Assembly (NCBI RefSeq): GCF_013133775.1
Contig: NZ_JABGBO010000007.1
Location: forward strand, 1 to 64,000
Origin: Pelistega europaea
GTDB lineage: Bacteria; Pseudomonadota; Gammaproteobacteria; Burkholderiales; Burkholderiaceae_B
Direction: 5' to 3'
DNA length: 64,000 nucleotides
The first letter of the stretch is position 1; each line of letters starts with the position of its first letter. The translations under genes were made by a program, and so were the position numbers. Below the pieces are notes generated by a model. That model made no database searches, was not told the DNA's origin, and was given only the letters and a program-made list of their open reading frames with translations. Below, in pieces: positions 1 to 8,911 of the stretch.

Positions 1-126
1 TAAGAATGTTGATGATTTGACTTTCGCTAGTGCGTTTGCTCATGGTAAAACTCCTTTGAAATAAGTTTACGGTAAAGTTCAAAAAAGTTCTACTTTCTTG
101 TTGTCTTAATTTAGGGGATGGCTACA
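1..126 (-). mobile_element. IS3-family element end, inverted partial copy
   Basis: This stretch is the reverse complement of the first ~115 bases of the element at 1411-2486, including the start of its OrfA (start codon at 41-43 on the minus strand, reading MSKRTSESQIINIL). The rest lies outside the window. The terminus reads TGTAGCCATCCCCTAAATTAAG on the minus strand, so it runs into bases 118-126. The ATG at 118 is therefore IS sequence and not the start of the following gene. The high identity to the right-hand copy suggests recent duplication of the element. Confidence 0.85.
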
Positions 127-1413
127 CTCATATTATTAGGGAAAGACTTTTCTCAACAACAATATAACTTCTCAAATAAGCGAGACATTTTCACATTCTC
201 CATTCAAGCTCTCGCAAAAGAACAATCCGAGACCTTTCTGGATCATCATTTATCTCTTCAAAACAAAATAACATATGCTGGAGAATTGTTTACCATCCTG
301 CTATTAAGCAACAGCGAAGGCGTTAGCAACAAAGAGTCGGTGAGTAATGCACATTATCCCTGTCTTAAGGATTTACTACCTTATGAGCATATTCAAGACA
401 TTCTAAATACCAAACTATTTAAGATTGCAGACACAGAAAATCAGTACGTTGCTATACATAAAATAATTGCTGAATTCTGTGCAGCTGAATATTTATCAGA
501 ACGACTCATCTTCTTAGAAAACCCATTATCTTTAAAACAACTCCTTGCCATATTAGCGCCCAATAACATTATTAGGGATGATTTAAGAGGCGTATGCGCC
601 TGGACTGCCTGCTTATCACGCTCAGAAAACACTCAAGAAACTTTCATTCATCTAGACCCCTATGGAGTCCTAACATATGGAGATCCAGATATTCTACTGC
701 CCACATCCAAGAAGATACTAATCGAACAATTAATACAATTTGCTGACAAAAATCCTGACTTTATTGACTATCAATACTGGAATGAGGTTCATGCCCATAA
801 CCTTATCAGCAAAGATATGGAAAATACAGTCAATGACCTATTAATCCAAAGCACATCTTTCCAGATACGATTTTTAGTCTTACAACTCCTGGCTAAGACA
901 CACGAGATTTTCCTCCCATACGTCACTTTTGAAAACCTCACTTTGTGCCAAGATGAAGTGATTGCACTTAGAAGACAAGCTGCATTATGCCTAGTGAATT
1001 ATCATAATACAACTATATTAGCATCCACTATTGATAAATTATTCAATGAAAACTCTACGAATAGTTTAAACATCATATCCACCCTAATCGAAAATACCCC
1101 CCACACCAAACAGATTTTGGTATTTTAAAGAAATTATTTACCAACGTCTCTCTTAAACGGTTTTCATTAAGGCATTGTGATACTATCGGTTCATTCAGTT
1201 TTCTTGACTCTCTGATAGAAAAACTCGATCAAGATTTGTCTGAAAAGTTATTGGAACAGTTATCTCAATCTTTATGGTCACACAATCATATCCTAGAATA
1301 CGATATCTATGTCGGTTATAGTGTTACCATTAGCAAATTACTAAAACACTTTCTATGCATTACATCTTGTGAAGAACTAGACATCACACAACTGTGGTCA
1401 TGGATAAAACTGT
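127..1413 (+). pseudogene. NACHT/STAND-type NTPase remnant, truncated at both ends
   Basis: An open frame of ~336 codons (its first ATG, at 118, belongs to the flanking IS) contains the block AIHKIIAEFCAAEYLSE near residue 118. This resembles the 'H..IAEFLAAEYL' motif that follows the NTPase core in NACHT/STAND proteins. Later helical stretches look like HEAT-type sensor repeats. The frame stops at 1126-1128 just after a C6 run, but a frame starting at 1128 stays open with the same character until the TAG at 1412-1414, which is supplied by the right IS terminus. The gene has thus lost its N-terminus, carries a frameshift, and is cut again at its C-terminus. Many such NTPases act in phage defence in bacteria; that role here is inference, and this copy should be non-functional. 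Confidence 0.6.
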
Positions 1414-1490
1414 AGCCCCCTAAATTAAGACAACAAGGAAGTAGAACTTTTTTGAACTTTACCGTAAACTTATTTCAAAGGAGTCTTACC

Positions 1491-1643
1491 ATGAGCAAAC
1501 GCACTAGCGAAAGTCAAATCATCAACATTCTTAAACAAGCTGAAGCAGGCATACCTGTTCAAGAGTTATGTCGTCAAATTAACATCTCCTCTGCTACTTT
1601 CTACAAATGGCGAGAACGTTATGGAGGGGTGGTGATTTCTTGA
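1491..1643 (+). pseudogene. IS3-family OrfA, N-terminal fragment
   Basis: This codes for ~50 residues starting MSKRTSESQI, preceded by a good ribosome site (AAAGGAG) at 1480-1486. It contains the OrfA helix-turn-helix that binds the element ends. The frame leaves the family sequence after WRERYGG and stops at once. The second half of OrfA reappears out of phase at ~1723-1810 (DVRRSKELEAENRRLKQMYAEL). Confidence 0.7.
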
Positions 1644-1989
1644 CACAGGATAGTCACTGCTGACTATTCTGTGCGTGAAATCTCTGAGGAGCTCTGCGAC
1701 GAGGTGGGTTACCTCTGATGTAAGACGCTCAAAAGAACTTGAAGCAGAGAATCGTCGGCTCAAGCAGATGTATGCCGAGCTCAGTCTTAAATCCATGAAG
1801 CAGGAAGAAATCATAAAAAATGTAAAACCCGTCCAAGAACGCAAGAGTTGGGTTCATGAGCTACAGGTTAAGTTTACCGCCAGTATTGCCTTGGGCTGTA
1901 AGGTGGCCTTTGAAAAACAAGCGCAAACAACGTTTGCCTGTTCGAGAGCCATTGCCGTTACAAGCTCCAGAACGAGCCGATCAGTGTTG

Positions 1990-2442
1990 GTCAATGGACT
2001 TTATGAGTGACAGTCTAGAGAACCATGTGCACTTTAGAACCCTTAATGTGATAGATGACTATAATCGCCAAGCCTTAGGGATTGAGGTCAGTGTCGGTAT
2101 GCCAACGAACAAAGTGATTTATTACCTAGATCGCATTGCCGAGTTACACGGTTATCCAGAGCGGATTAGGGTAGATAATGGTACAGAGTTTACCTCGCAT
2201 CAGTTCGTCAACTAGGCAAAACAGCACGGCATTTACATTGATGATATTGAACCTGGTTGTCCTTACCAAAACGGCTTTATTGAGCGTTTTAACAGAACAT
2301 ACCGTAATGAGGTTTTAGGGTGTTATCTTTTTAAAACCCTTAAACAGGTTAAATAACTGACTGAGGAGTGGTTAACTGTTTATAATACGCAAAGACCCCA
2401 TGATGCACTAAAAGGTTTAACACCCTTAATGTATTTAGAATA
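1990..2442 (+). pseudogene. IS3-family OrfB transposase, catalytic remnant
   Basis: The C-terminal rve/integrase-core part of an IS3-family transposase. The DDE residues lie in DFMSD, VDNGTEF and NGFIERFNR. In-frame stops follow HQFVN (2213-2215) and KQVK (~2354-2356), and the last part reads WLTVYNTQRPHDALKGLTPLMYLE, the usual family ending. The N-terminal region is missing or scrambled, so the protein cannot be made. Confidence 0.75.
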
Positions 2443-2603
2443 AATAAAAGAGCAACCTAAGTGCCAACTAACCAGAAGGGTCTACACACCTCCTCTCCTC
2501 ACTGAGCTCTAGTCTACAACTGTTCATTTCCGAACAATCCTCCTTCCAACTAGAGCCTCACTATCTATGAACTCTTTCTACATCTATCCTCTAAAATTAC
2601 TTT

Positions 2604-3914
2604 CTAATTATCCTTTGCTGCATTGACGATACTAGAAACATCAATCACATACATATTCCGATCCCCCTCATGCACAGAATCAATACACACCTGAGTTCCG
2701 TCATGACTCCATCGAGGATGGAGATCACACCTATTTTCTTTCTTCAAATCAGAAGTATAAAAATCACCGATATCGTAAACAACTTCCTCTTGTATATCAT
2801 AAATTAACAGTTTTCTGATGTTAGTTTCTGCATCAGGATAGGTATCTGTCAATAACCATCTTTGGTTCACGGGGCTATAACTCATATGCCCATTTTCAGT
2901 CAAAACACCATTACCAATAACAGTAACTTTTCCTCCCTGCTCATCATCATATAACTGGTAGTGAATTTCTCCTGCATGAGGACCCCATACAATTATTTGT
3001 TTATCATTTTTCCACATCGGATGAGATATCTGAAACTCTGATTTCTCATAATCATAAATACCTACTGCATTTGGATCAAAATCCTCTGCTAATTGAGGTA
3101 ATGGATGATCCGAACACTCCAGTAGACGCATATCACTACCATCAGGATTAATAGTTATCAATCTATGCAAGAAACAAGTTTCATCAGCTACTCGTTCTGT
3201 CCATCTATGTAAAAACAAAATTCTAGATGAGGACGGATTGATTTCAATATGACTAATCCAATGCAAAGCATTATCCATTGAATCTTTGTGATGAAACTCT
3301 TTCAATGTTTGGTAAGACACTAAAAGATGTGAACTCCCAGTTAGTAAATTCACATAACGCAATCCATCATCCTGTGGATATAATGGTAAATTTTCAGCCT
3401 TACCACTAAACTCACTATACCCTATAGTCTCATGTGTGACATAGAGTCTCCTATAATCAACTGTCACTGCAAACTGAGCATTAGGAGCAACCGAGTATAT
3501 AGGGACATCTAAATACCGTTTCTCTCCACTATCCACATCGCAAATACATGAAGCAAAAGAAGGATATTCTTTATTGCTTTGCTCTGCTCGAACGTTGTAA
3601 ATAACTTTATTACTTTTCCCTAGCCACTGTAGCTGACAACCCATCTGCCAATTCCATGTAGATGTCTTGTCCAAGACGATAAAACTTCCATCGCGAGATA
3701 AATCAAAGAAACCTACTTTCGCATATAAGTCTGGCGTAAGGTCTACATCCATTGCTGAATATTGATTTGCTAAAATCCATGGTTTGCCAGCATGCCAAGG
3801 AGATTTATTGTAATAACCAAAAAAATAGTGTTGATTATCCCTCCCTAATTTACGGATTGGACACTTTTTTGATATAAATTTTTTTCCATCTAAAATCATA
3901 TACTGCTTGCTCAA
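2604..3914 (-). CDS. Cytosolic TolB/oligogalacturonate-lyase-like beta-propeller protein
   Basis: A 436-residue protein with no signal peptide. It shows a repeated beta-propeller pattern: FFDLSRDGSF, YSVAPNAQF, HPMWKNDKQIIVWG, NGHMSYSPVNQRWLLTDTYPD and CDLHPRWSHDGTQVCIDS. These fit the PD40/TolB-like propellers often labelled oligogalacturonate lyase-like. No catalytic function can be read with confidence. It is the last gene of the gntR-tctCBA operon, 16 nt after tctA, so it may act on the imported carboxylate or sugar acid; that is inference from context. The reading frame opens with TTG at 3914, and an ATG at 3899 is a possible alternative start; neither has a strong ribosome site. Confidence 0.6.
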   Translation of the reverse strand: MSKQYMILDGKKFISKKCPIRKLGRDNQHYFFGYYNKSPWHAGKPWILANQYSAMDVDLTPDLYAKVGFFDLSRDGSFIVLDKTSTWNWQMGCQLQWLGKSNKVIYNVRAEQSNKEYPSFASCICDVDSGEKRYLDVPIYSVAPNAQFAVTVDYRRLYVTHETIGYSEFSGKAENLPLYPQDDGLRYVNLLTGSSHLLVSYQTLKEFHHKDSMDNALHWISHIEINPSSSRILFLHRWTERVADETCFLHRLITINPDGSDMRLLECSDHPLPQLAEDFDPNAVGIYDYEKSEFQISHPMWKNDKQIIVWGPHAGEIHYQLYDDEQGGKVTVIGNGVLTENGHMSYSPVNQRWLLTDTYPDAETNIRKLLIYDIQEEVVYDIGDFYTSDLKKENRCDLHPRWSHDGTQVCIDSVHEGDRNMYVIDVSSIVNAAKDN

Positions 3915-3930
3915 AAATGATAAATAATAA

Positions 3931-5418
3931 CTACGCTTTTTTTATTGGTTTAATACCATAATAAAGTGATAAAACACATAAAAGTATCAGCACTAGAGAA
4001 ATAGGTCTTGTCACAAAAGAAGACAATAAAGCAACTGGATCGTGGTGAGTTAACAACATTGCTCTTGATAGTCCTGACTCAGCCATTCCTCCTAGCACAA
4101 GCCCTAGAACCAAAGGTGCTCTTGAAACCTTGAGTAAAGAAAACAAATATCCTACTGCCCCCATAAAAAGCATTAGCAAAATATCCTCTACTTGTGCTCG
4201 CATAGCATAGGAACCAATAATAGCCAAAGCTAAAATCGAGGCTGCCAGAATCTCTTTAGGAAGGAAAATAACCCTAGAACAATATTTGGCCACTAATAAA
4301 CCTACAGGAACAAAAGCTAAATTACTCCAAAAAAGACTAAAAATAAAACCATACGCCACCTCCGGTGTTTGCTCAAACAGTGCTGGACCAGGTGCTAAAC
4401 CATGGATTATTAATCCACCCATTAGCACAGCAGTCACCGCATTACCTGGAACACCTAATGTAAGCAATGGAACTAATGAGCCGCCCGTTACCGCATTATT
4501 AGCAGTTTCAGATGCAATCACACCATCTTCTGCTCCTTTGCCAAATAGTTCTGGTGCACTAGATGTTCTTTTGGCAAAATCGTAGGCAATAAAACTAGCA
4601 ATACTTGACCCTGCCCCAGGAATAATTCCGATGATAGTCCCAATGACACTAGAGCGTATTAAATTCATCTTATGTGCTAATGTCCCTCTCAACATCCCCC
4701 ACACAGAGGCATTAAATGTTGAATCAAGTTTTTGATTTTTCCTATTTCTTTCATCTAACAAATTGATAACTTCCGGTATCGAATAAAGCCCTATCAAAAT
4801 AATTACCAATGGTAACCCATCATATAAAGTAGGAATATCAAACGTCAACCGCATTTCCCCCGTCATAGGATGCATACCTACCATACTAAGAATTAATCCC
4901 AGCACACCAACAATGAGGCTTTTGAGTAAATCTCCTTCAGATAATGAAGCGATAACAGTAACACCAAAAACAGCCAACAAAAAGTATTCCTGAGCGCCTA
5001 AAAGCAATGCAAGATTAGCCAATAACGGCGCCATCAATAATAAAACTATCGTACTAAAAATTCCTCCAATACATGATCCAAAAACAGCCAGTCCAATAGC
5101 ATATCCACCCTTCCCCTTTTGCGTTAAAGCGTATCCATCCCAACAAGTTGCTACCGCAGAAGGCGTACCCGGAATATTCAACAAGATGGCACTAATAGCA
5201 CCACTAAAAGTAGAAGCCAAATAAATTCCACCTAACAAAGATAGTCCCACTCCAGGAGGGAACGAAAATGTAGCAGGAATCAGTAGCGCCACTCCCATAG
5301 TACTGGTTAAGCCAGGAAGCATACCAATAAACACACCAATAACGGTACCCACAAACATTGCCAGTAACATTGACGGAGAAATAGATGTTGTGAGACCTAC
5401 TAATAACCCATCTAACAT
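3931..5418 (-). CDS. tctA: Tripartite tricarboxylate transporter, large membrane subunit TctA
   Basis: 495 residues with about twelve hydrophobic segments, the usual size of TctA. Family signatures include GMLPGLTSTMGVALLIPATF and GIPGAGSSIASFIAYDFAKR, the two Gly/Pro-rich repeats that line the transport path. TctA forms the main permease of the TTT system, which takes up carboxylates driven by an ion gradient after delivery by the periplasmic TctC protein. It lies 9 nt after tctB in a single operon. The actual substrate cannot be told from sequence. Confidence 0.93.
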   Translation of the reverse strand: MLDGLLVGLTTSISPSMLLAMFVGTVIGVFIGMLPGLTSTMGVALLIPATFSFPPGVGLSLLGGIYLASTFSGAISAILLNIPGTPSAVATCWDGYALTQKGKGGYAIGLAVFGSCIGGIFSTIVLLLMAPLLANLALLLGAQEYFLLAVFGVTVIASLSEGDLLKSLIVGVLGLILSMVGMHPMTGEMRLTFDIPTLYDGLPLVIILIGLYSIPEVINLLDERNRKNQKLDSTFNASVWGMLRGTLAHKMNLIRSSVIGTIIGIIPGAGSSIASFIAYDFAKRTSSAPELFGKGAEDGVIASETANNAVTGGSLVPLLTLGVPGNAVTAVLMGGLIIHGLAPGPALFEQTPEVAYGFIFSLFWSNLAFVPVGLLVAKYCSRVIFLPKEILAASILALAIIGSYAMRAQVEDILLMLFMGAVGYLFSLLKVSRAPLVLGLVLGGMAESGLSRAMLLTHHDPVALLSSFVTRPISLVLILLCVLSLYYGIKPIKKA

Positions 5419-5427
5419 AATTCCCTC

Positions 5428-5910
5428 TCACCACACTTTAAAAAAATGATCAATTCCAATAGCGCTACCTGGTAGTGATACGCCTAGAAATAAAAAAAAC
5501 ACTGTATAAATAAATGCAGACAATCCTAATGCCACCCAGATATATATCACTCTCTGTTTTCTTGCCACTACCACTTGTGTTACATACAGGAAAAAAGCAA
5601 AAGTAATTAAAAACCCCAGCACAGGGAGTACCAACGCACACAAAACAACGAGAAGAAATATCGTTAACGCTCCTACAAAACTTGAAAAAAGCTGAGCGGC
5701 ATTATCAGAAAGAGAGGAAGATTCACTGATAATTACTGTCTTAAATATCATAATTTTTGCACTATAAACAATACTCATCATCAGCATTGCTACAGCCAAA
5801 ACTCGTAATAATAAAGAAGACTCATACGAGTACTGAAATACCTGAAAGCATAAAAAAATACTCAACAAAGTACTCAACACAGCAAAACAGATATTAACCA
5901 ACCTCTGCAT
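5428..5910 (-). CDS. tctB: Tripartite tricarboxylate transporter, small membrane subunit TctB
   Basis: 160 residues with four hydrophobic segments, a typical length and layout for the poorly conserved TctB subunit that partners TctA in the inner membrane. Identity rests largely on position between tctC and tctA and on topology, including the conserved-looking segment LPVLGFLITFAFFLYVTQ. It starts 18 nt after the tctC stop. Confidence 0.85.
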   Translation of the reverse strand: MQRLVNICFAVLSTLLSIFLCFQVFQYSYESSLLLRVLAVAMLMMSIVYSAKIMIFKTVIISESSSLSDNAAQLFSSFVGALTIFLLVVLCALVLPVLGFLITFAFFLYVTQVVVARKQRVIYIWVALGLSAFIYTVFFLFLGVSLPGSAIGIDHFFKVW

Positions 5911-5928
5911 TTTATTGTCCCCATTAAT

Positions 5929-6891
5929 CTACTTCATGACATCTATATATTGCTTGGTGTTCTCACGAGCCTTATTCAAGCTCTCAGTAAATGCTGCATG
6001 ATCCTGATAGTCCAGAACAATGCCCATTTTAGATGCTGCCTGCTGGAACTCACTATCATTCAACAATTGTCTAAAAGCTTTATCTAAAAAATCCACTTTA
6101 TCCGAAGATAATCCATGAGGGGCAGCAACACCTCGCATAGCAGTCCCCACGGAAGGGACTTCTTTCCCCAGAACAGCTGTAACTGTCTTGACACCACTTA
6201 AAGATGGAAGTGTCTTATCAGAAAACACCCCTAGTACTTTCACCCTTTTAGCTTGTACATACTGTTGAACGGAACTTGCTGTTAACAAAGCCATATCAAC
6301 CTCTTTGCCCAGTAAACCTGTTGTCGCAGGACCTGATCCAGGATAACTGATAAAGTTCACCTTTGTTTTGAGTACTTTCTCAAAAGCAACAGCTTGTAAT
6401 TGCACATTGGACTGAGGGCCATCTCCTCCAACATTCACTTTACCAGGATTATTCCTAATAAAAGCCACTGCATCTTCTAGCGTATTTAAATCGCTCTTTG
6501 CTTCTACAGCCAATACAATCGGATCAGACTGGACATTTGCGATAGGCTGAAAATCATTAAGTGTATAACCAACACTAGGGCGCAACAATTCAATCATAAA
6601 AACAGAAGGAGCACTTAACAAACCTATGGTATACCCATCAGGTTTGGCTTTAGCCAGTTTCGTAAAACCGATTTGCCCTCCCGCTCCTGGGTTATTTTCA
6701 ACCACAACTTTGACGCCTAAATATTTCTCTATATGTTTTGCCATCAATCTCGCAATAGTATCATTGCCTCCTCCTGGCGAATAGGCCACGTTCATCGTAA
6801 TTGGTTTTTCTGGATAGGCAGCAAAAACAACTCCCACTGCCCCCAAAGAAAATACAACACCAGCAACCACTTGCAGAAGTCTCGTCTTCAT
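5929..6891 (-). CDS. tctC: Bug-family periplasmic carboxylate-binding protein TctC
   Basis: About 320 residues with an N-terminal signal peptide (MKTRLLQVVAGVVFSLGAVG, cleavage near VFAAYP). The mature start PEKPITMNVAYSPGGGNDTIARLMA carries the PGGGND-type ligand loop of the Bug (Bordetella uptake gene) family. It binds a carboxylated solute in the periplasm and hands it to TctAB. The ATG at 6891 was chosen because AGGAG lies 7 nt upstream; an ATG at 6897 would leave only 1 nt. It begins just after the gntR stop, which supports co-transcription. Bug proteins are greatly expanded in Burkholderiales. Confidence 0.92.
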   Translation of the reverse strand: MKTRLLQVVAGVVFSLGAVGVVFAAYPEKPITMNVAYSPGGGNDTIARLMAKHIEKYLGVKVVVENNPGAGGQIGFTKLAKAKPDGYTIGLLSAPSVFMIELLRPSVGYTLNDFQPIANVQSDPIVLAVEAKSDLNTLEDAVAFIRNNPGKVNVGGDGPQSNVQLQAVAFEKVLKTKVNFISYPGSGPATTGLLGKEVDMALLTASSVQQYVQAKRVKVLGVFSDKTLPSLSGVKTVTAVLGKEVPSVGTAMRGVAAPHGLSSDKVDFLDKAFRQLLNDSEFQQAASKMGIVLDYQDHAAFTESLNKARENTKQYIDVMK

Positions 6892-6901
6892 TCCCATACT
6901 C

Positions 6902-7654
6902 CTATTTCACTTTGATTTTCAAAACGTGCTTGCAACGACTTTGACTAAATAACCATTGACTAAGCACCACAGGCTTCAAGTTAGCATCATAAGAAATGCG
7001 CTCATTCATCAATCCAGCAGCTGGGAGTACATTGACATGAAGAGTATCCGCTTGCTGCTGTGTTAATAAGACTGGTTCTAGCTCCAAAGCTATTTCGCCA
7101 ATTACTACGCCATAACTTTCTCTAAGTTTCTTGGAAAGGAACTTTGTAGAATAAAAATCCTCCTCTGTTAGGGCTGGGAACTGCTCAGACGATAAATAGA
7201 TATCCTCAATAAAAAGAGGTGTATCATCTACAGATCTCAGCCTTTGAACCTTTAATAAAGAAGCCTCCGCACTCAACCCTAACTTATGTGCAATAACACT
7301 TGAGTGGTAATCTTTATCAAACTCCATCAATGTCACTTTATTTTTGTGACCACTTGCCTCAATTTGAAGATCGAAGTTATGAACTCCTAATAAATCTCGA
7401 TTAACAGTAGTAGTTTTAGTAACAAAATTACCAATTCCTCTTTTAGTCTCTATCAGCTTCTTTTGCTTAAGGACATTGATAGCTTCTCTTACTGTCAAAC
7501 GACTTATTTCAAAGGCGTGACACAATTCTTTTTCTGTGGGAAGTACATCTCCATCATGAAGAAAGTCATTATTGATTTCATCCTCTATCAACTGAACCAA
7601 CTGTTGGTATAAAGGGATTGGAGATGATTTCGAAAGTTTTTTCTCTAATAGCAT
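6902..7654 (-). CDS. GntR-family (HutC/UTRA type) transcription regulator
   Basis: About 250 residues. The N-terminal winged helix (IPLYQQLVQLIEDEINNDF, then LPTEKELCHAFEISRLTVREAINVL) is the GntR DNA-binding domain. The C-terminal ~160 residues fit the UTRA effector domain (FIEDIYLSSEQFP and a final SQWLFSQSR-type strand). It is the first gene of the tct operon and presumably controls it in response to the substrate or a product of it. The ATG at 7654 has GGA 8 nt upstream; the ATG at 7672 has no ribosome site. A palindrome at 7798-7813 in the upstream region is a candidate operator. Confidence 0.88.
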   Translation of the reverse strand: MLLEKKLSKSSPIPLYQQLVQLIEDEINNDFLHDGDVLPTEKELCHAFEISRLTVREAINVLKQKKLIETKRGIGNFVTKTTTVNRDLLGVHNFDLQIEASGHKNKVTLMEFDKDYHSSVIAHKLGLSAEASLLKVQRLRSVDDTPLFIEDIYLSSEQFPALTEEDFYSTKFLSKKLRESYGVVIGEIALELEPVLLTQQQADTLHVNVLPAAGLMNERISYDANLKPVVLSQWLFSQSRCKHVLKIKVK

Positions 7655-7797
7655 AAAATATCCAGATGTCATGACGTCTATACAAATATATTCCTTATTG
7701 ATAGAATTACCAACTAGGGAAAACCACTAAAAGTGTAGAAAACCCACTATCTTGGTCCCCCCTCAAAAATTTCTCAAAATGGTGCATTTGAATGCAT

Positions 7798-7813
7798 AAC
7801 CAACTAGTGGGTT
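7798..7813. promoter_or_regulatory. Candidate operator palindrome between gntR and lysR-type genes
   Basis: The 16-mer AACCAACTAGTGGGTT is a palindrome with a single mismatched pair. It lies in the 268-nt divergent gap between the GntR gene and the LysR-type gene. A second copy of its left half, ACCAACTAGGG, occurs at 7709-7719, and AACCCACTA occurs at 7741-7749. Repeated half-sites in this place suit a GntR operator, but binding is inferred. Confidence 0.45.
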
Positions 7814-7922
7814 GTTCAAAATAAAGCAACAGTTAAAGTTATTATTAGTTTTACTTAATTTGTTTTGCCGTAACAATCAACTGTGATATTTTTTTCAAAA
7901 AAACTAATATAAAGGTGGAGAC

Positions 7923-8885
7923 ATGAAAAAACTTTCTAGCCTTGACATACGTGTATTACGCATCTTTGAAGCGACTGCTACTAGCGGAAGCCTTTCTGTT
8001 GCATCTAAGAAATTAGGTATTACCCAATCCGCAGTTTCACAAGCAATAAGCCAGATAGAGTCCATACTGCAAACACATATTTTTGACAGAAGTCAACGTC
8101 CTTTTAAGCTAACTCCAGCTGGTATTGCATTAAGTCGTCGTGCGAAACAAATTGTTGAGGATATGGATAAATTAGTTATTCATGTTAAAGAGGCTGCATT
8201 AACAAGCCGACCCGCAATTCGCATGGGAATGATTGACTCTTTTGCCGCTACTGTAGGACCAGCTATTGTAAAGCATGCGACAACAACAGCTAGTCATTTA
8301 TTACTATGGTCTGGACTTGCTAACAGTCATGCCTCGGCACTGTTGAATAGACAATTAGATATCATTGTTACTTCTGACGATTTAAGTGATGTAGACAATA
8401 TTATTCGTAGACCCATCTTCTCAGAACCTTTCATTCTAGTCGTATCTAAAAGCAGAGCCTCTGAATTTCAAGGGAAAGACCTTACCTATCTGATTGAACA
8501 CATGCCATTTATCCGCTTCAGCATACGATCTCACTTCGGCGCCATGATTGAACGTTATTTAAGAAGAAGTGGATACTCCCCACGACCATATCTAGAAATA
8601 GATACAGCTGATGTTGTCATGGCAATGGTTGCTGCGGACTTAGGGTGGACAATCATGACACCTCTCTGCCTTTTACAAGGTAGATCCCATCTTCACCAAA
8701 TTACTCCATTACCTTTGCCTGGTGTTGGCACAAGAAGAACTATTTACCAACTTTCCAGAGAAAATGAGTATGAAGATATGGCAGAACTTTTTCTACAAGC
8801 TAGTAAAAATACATTAGAAACAGAAATTTTTAGAGAGCTGCGTTCTCTCTTACCCTGGCTTAAAGGACAAATCTTTTTGAAATAG
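7923..8885 (+). CDS. LysR-type transcription regulator
   Basis: 320 residues. The N-terminal helix-turn-helix (LRIFEATATSGSLSVASKKLGITQSAVSQAISQIE) and the following ILQTHIFDRSQRPFKLTPAG are classic LysR. The C-terminal domain is a periplasmic-binding-protein-like effector domain. The gene sits 26 nt before the ABC importer genes and reads in the same direction, so it likely regulates or is co-transcribed with them. LysR proteins usually control a divergent gene; the divergent gene here is gntR. A ribosome site AAAGGTGG precedes the ATG. Confidence 0.92.
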   Translation: MKKLSSLDIRVLRIFEATATSGSLSVASKKLGITQSAVSQAISQIESILQTHIFDRSQRPFKLTPAGIALSRRAKQIVEDMDKLVIHVKEAALTSRPAIRMGMIDSFAATVGPAIVKHATTTASHLLLWSGLANSHASALLNRQLDIIVTSDDLSDVDNIIRRPIFSEPFILVVSKSRASEFQGKDLTYLIEHMPFIRFSIRSHFGAMIERYLRRSGYSPRPYLEIDTADVVMAMVAADLGWTIMTPLCLLQGRSHLHQITPLPLPGVGTRRTIYQLSRENEYEDMAELFLQASKNTLETEIFRELRSLLPWLKGQIFLK

Positions 8886-8911
8886 CTTTTTAACTACAAA
8901 AGGAGACAACT

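Larger units (their letters stand above)
1411..2486 (+). mobile_element. Decayed IS3-family insertion sequence
   Basis: The left end TGTAGCCCCCT and a right end whose complement reads TGTAGACCCTTCT form imperfect terminal repeats. Inside are an OrfA start at 1491 with a helix-turn-helix (VQELCRQINISSATFYKWRERYG), a leucine-zipper-like piece (ELEAENRRLKQMYAEL), and an OrfB catalytic region with DDE-type blocks: MDFMSD, RVDNGTEFTS and NGFIERFNRTYRNEVL. OrfA ends early after 51 codons, the OrfA-OrfB junction and OrfB N-terminus appear deleted, and OrfB has further stops near 2213 and 2355. No intact transposase remains. The left end is inverted relative to the copy at 1-126, so the pair brackets the NTPase remnant. 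Confidence 0.8.

Noticed and set aside
4286-4585. Plus-strand frame within tctA
   Set aside because: It is a shadow of the strongly supported tctA gene.
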